The position numbers and the translations under genes were made by a program. The notes below the pieces were generated by a model, which was not told where the DNA came from, ran no database searches, and saw only the letters and a program-made list of their open reading frames with translations. Shown piece after piece: positions 62,085 to 64,000 of a DNA stretch of 64,000 nucleotides. Location of the stretch: NCBI GenBank assembly GCA_016709385.1, contig JADJMW010000005.1, positions 1-64,000 of the forward strand, written 5' to 3'. The DNA comes from Candidatus Rubrivivax defluviihabitans (GTDB lineage: Bacteria > Pseudomonadota > Gammaproteobacteria > Burkholderiales > Burkholderiaceae_C). The stretch's first letter is position 1; the number at the start of each line of letters is the position of its first letter.

Positions 62085-63161
62085 TCATGCAGCGTGGGCC
62101 AGGCCCTTCCACTCGGTGGGAGCCAGCTCGATGAGCTTGCCCCCCAACGCCTCGAACTCGGTGGCTCGGTCGTAATCCTCGACGTCCTGCGAGTAGTGCG
62201 TGACGGCGTTGACCAGCCCGTACCCTGACAAATCGCCTTCGATGATGAGATGCCGCAGAACACCGGCACGCTCGGTGTCGTTGAGCGTGTAGCGGTTGGC
62301 CAGCACCTCGACTGTCTTCACGGGATCGCCGGTCAGGCGAATGTCACGGGTCTTCTGCAGCTTCATGGCGACCTGGCGGAAAGTGGCTTCCGAGACGGCC
62401 GCTTCCACCACATCGCGCACCTTCAGGAAGAAGGCCCGATCATCCGCGGCCAGGGTGTCATCCCTGAACACGGTGACCGACTCCTCCTCTGACGACAGCG
62501 AGCGCCCGACATGGGTCTTGCGCAACGCATGGTCCGACGCGATCAGCCCGTTCTTGCACACCAGCCTGTAGATGAGCGGCTGCACCGACAAAGTGCCGCA
62601 ACCCACTTCCGAGTTGGTGATGACGATGCCGGCTTGCACGATGTCGCCAGGGGCGACTTCGAACTCGACACGCGGCGTGATCACCTTCAGGTACATCTTC
62701 GTGTCGGTCAGTTCGACCGACTCGAAGCGAGCACCCTCCAGTCGCTGCAGGATGGGCAGGACGTTTTCAGCGAGGTCGAAGTTGTCCAGCCGCCGGTAGC
62801 GATCGGACAGCACCGCCCTCACCTGACCATCGAGCGTACGGATCATCCGGCGGTCGCCTTCAGTCTGCAGCCAGGTGTTGACGTTGCGGTCGAGCAAGTC
62901 CGGCTGGCCTGCGCGCATGCGCTCGAAGTAGGTGAACGGAATCTTCAGCTTGTCGGCGAGTTGGCGTCGCGCGAGGCTGGTGATGCCGTATTCACCGCCG
63001 CCGCTCGCGAGGTGGTTCCCGGAATCGACGATCAGCTTCAAATTGCCGCCCTCATCGGTACGGCACTGCAACAAGGACGAAGGAAGGACCAGGTCCTGCT
63101 TGGTGGCGATCTGGCGCTCCAGTTCTTGTGCCAGGTCGACGAGGGTACGTCCGCTTTTCAT
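62085..63161 (-). CDS. DUF932 domain protein (phage/plasmid-like)
   Basis: 358 residues from ATG 63161; a longer frame upstream runs through the leader hairpins and is rejected. DUF932 features are GEYGITSLARRQLADKLKIPFTYFERM, WLQTEGDRRMIRTLDGQVRAVLSDRYRRLDNFDLAENVL, VCKNGLIASDHALRKTHVGRSL and EVLANRYTLNDTERAGVLRHLI. The family is widespread on conjugative elements and phages; its molecular role is not established, though a link to DNA metabolism is often assumed. The gene has a structured 5' leader. Confidence 0.9.
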   Translation of the reverse strand: MKSGRTLVDLAQELERQIATKQDLVLPSSLLQCRTDEGGNLKLIVDSGNHLASGGGEYGITSLARRQLADKLKIPFTYFERMRAGQPDLLDRNVNTWLQTEGDRRMIRTLDGQVRAVLSDRYRRLDNFDLAENVLPILQRLEGARFESVELTDTKMYLKVITPRVEFEVAPGDIVQAGIVITNSEVGCGTLSVQPLIYRLVCKNGLIASDHALRKTHVGRSLSSEEESVTVFRDDTLAADDRAFFLKVRDVVEAAVSEATFRQVAMKLQKTRDIRLTGDPVKTVEVLANRYTLNDTERAGVLRHLIIEGDLSGYGLVNAVTHYSQDVEDYDRATEFEALGGKLIELAPTEWKGLAHAA

Positions 63162-63196
63162 GGTGATGACTCCAATGGAAATGCGGAGACGGCTGT

Positions 63197-63261
63197 CCCC
63201 AGGCCGGGGATGCACATCCCCGCTGGGGTAACGAAAACCGGACCGAAGGATTTCGATCCGG
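63197..63261 (-). promoter_or_regulatory. Structured 5' leader of the DUF932 gene: two hairpins
   Basis: Hairpin A (63197-63228) has outer arms CCCCAG/CTGGGG and inner arms GGGGATG/CATCCCC around a 2-base loop. Hairpin B (63238-63261) pairs CCGGACCGAA with TTCGATCCGG at 9 of 10 positions. Together they fill most of the upstream region and could control translation or mRNA stability. Confidence 0.5.
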
Positions 63262-63340
63262 ACATGGGACGCGACAGGTGTCGCGCCAACTCATCGGGCG
63301 CTCAGCCAAGGACGAGCCTTGGATGTCGCACCACGAATGC

Positions 63341-63934
63341 CTACAGCAAACCGCGCTCTGCGAACGACACGACGCCGTTGCCGGCGACGATGAAGTGGTC
63401 GAGTACACGGGCGTCGATCAGAGCCAATGCCTCACGCAACGTTCGCGTCAGAAACTCGTCGGCCCGGCTGGGCTCGGCGACGCCGGACGGATGGTTGTGC
63501 GCAAGGATCACAGCCGCGGCGTTGTGTGCCAGAGCGCGCTTGACGACTTCGCGTGGGTACACGCTGGTCTGGGTCAAGGTGCCCCGGAACATCTCTTCCG
63601 AAGCGATGACCCGGTTCTGCGCGTCCAGGAACAGCACCATGAAGACCTCGTGGTCTCGCTTGGCCAACGTGACGCGCAGGAAGGTTCGAACTTCAGCGGG
63701 TGAGGCCAGCACATCCTTGTGCGCGATGGCCTCGACCAAGGAACGACGGACCAACTCGGCGGCTGCCTTCAGCCTGGAGGCGACCCGGGGCTGTGCGTAC
63801 TCGACCGGCAACGGCTCGTGCAGCAACTGGGACAGGCTGCCACTGGAATCCCTCAACAGATGGACTGCATGGCGAGGGCCGACCAACACGCCGAGCAAGT
63901 CGGTATCTGACAACGATTCGATCTTCGGACACAT
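63341..63934 (-). CDS. radC: RadC-family JAB/MPN domain protein
   Basis: 197 residues from ATG 63934 with GAGGAG 7 bases upstream. The JAMM metal motif is ILAHNHPSGVAEPSRAD near 142-158, with the upstream EVFMVLFLDAQNRVI and the C-terminal DHFIVAGNGVVSFAERGLL. It lacks most of the N-terminal helix-hairpin-helix region of chromosomal RadC, as is usual for mobile-element copies. Its role on ICEs is uncertain; a link to DNA processing or anti-restriction is suspected. Confidence 0.92.
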   Translation of the reverse strand: MCPKIESLSDTDLLGVLVGPRHAVHLLRDSSGSLSQLLHEPLPVEYAQPRVASRLKAAAELVRRSLVEAIAHKDVLASPAEVRTFLRVTLAKRDHEVFMVLFLDAQNRVIASEEMFRGTLTQTSVYPREVVKRALAHNAAAVILAHNHPSGVAEPSRADEFLTRTLREALALIDARVLDHFIVAGNGVVSFAERGLL

Positions 63935-63969
63935 GGAACTCTCCTCATCAAGAAATCGGAGAGCTCCGC

Positions 63970-63995
63970 CCCTTGGGGAGAAGACTCCCCAAGGG
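63970..63995 (-). promoter_or_regulatory. Hairpin in the radC leader
   Basis: A perfect 11-base stem (CCCTTGGGGAG / CTCCCCAAGGG) with a 4-base loop, 36 bases upstream of the radC start. There is no T-run on the minus strand, so it is unlikely to be a terminator. It parallels the structured leader of the DUF932 gene. Confidence 0.5.
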
Positions 63996-64000
63996 ATGGA

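Noticed and set aside
1..64000. CRISPR arrays, tRNA or rRNA genes, complete insertion sequences
   Set aside because: No regularly spaced repeats, no tRNA-like cloverleaf or conserved rRNA stretch and no transposase gene were recognised by eye; a tRNA scan would settle the att-site question.

Overview
The window is a large piece of an integrative and conjugative element (ICE) or a closely related plasmid from a GC-rich proteobacterium. Betaproteobacteria (Burkholderiales/Rhodocyclales type) is the best guess, from codon use and from the combination of an F-type mating apparatus with MOB-H-like processing genes; this is inference, since no chromosomal marker is present. It holds a full F-type (MPF_F, SXT/TOL-like) conjugation locus, a tyrosine recombinase, DUF932 and radC genes typical of mobile elements, and at least four cargo blocks.

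Layout. (1) 1-5.3 kb, minus strand: an operon with an excisionase-like HTH protein, a small GrpE-like protein, a divergent Hsp70, a Cdc48-type AAA ATPase and a partial single-pass membrane protein, which looks like a self-contained chaperone/unfoldase module. (2) 5.5-7.8 kb: a COG4861/AbiEi-like winged-helix regulator with two palindromic operators, divergent from two small unknown genes. (3) 7.8-31.2 kb: conjugation genes. On the minus strand are a DUF4400-type membrane protein, TraD and a TraI_2 protein; on the plus strand, in tightly coupled order, are a lytic transglycosylase, pilin, TraL-E-K-B, DsbC, TraV, TraC, TrbI, an S26 peptidase, TraW, TraU, TrbC, a TraN split over two genes, an unknown protein, TraF, TraH and TraG. 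The inverted repeat at about 12.0 kb between the two arms is an oriT candidate.

(4) 31.5-47.5 kb, minus strand: a BREX type 3-like anti-phage locus (brxR, brxF, brxC, an extra gene, pglXI, brxHII, pglZ and a terminal small gene). The extra gene encodes an unfamiliar protein with an HExxH metallopeptidase motif and a HicA-like C-terminal domain. brxR, brxC and the terminal gene carry single-base frameshifts, and a decayed tandem copy of the terminal gene follows. (5) 47.5-54.6 kb, plus strand: a cargo string of mostly unknown genes, several frameshifted, with a DUF3293 remnant, an N-formylglutamate amidohydrolase-like protein and an HD-type alarmone hydrolase. (6) 54.6-60.1 kb: a cassette bounded by two near-identical 62-base hairpin repeats. 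It contains a MerR-type regulator, a VIT/von Willebrand A protein, an ADP-ribosylglycohydrolase and an unrecognised conserved protein, followed by a degraded duplicate of the VIT-vWA 3' end. (7) 60.1-64 kb: the integrase segment, flanked by two matching palindromes, then DUF932 and radC genes on the minus strand, both with strongly structured 5' leaders.

The transfer genes look intact apart from a relaxase-like protein that lacks the family's metal-binding histidines. Every frameshift I found lies between 31.5 and 51.5 kb, which suggests relaxed selection on the BREX locus and adjacent cargo, or a local sequence-quality problem. The best candidates for undescribed biology are the Hsp70/GrpE/AAA module, the BREX-embedded metallopeptidase-HicA protein and the MerR/VIT-vWA/ADP-ribosylglycohydrolase cassette.
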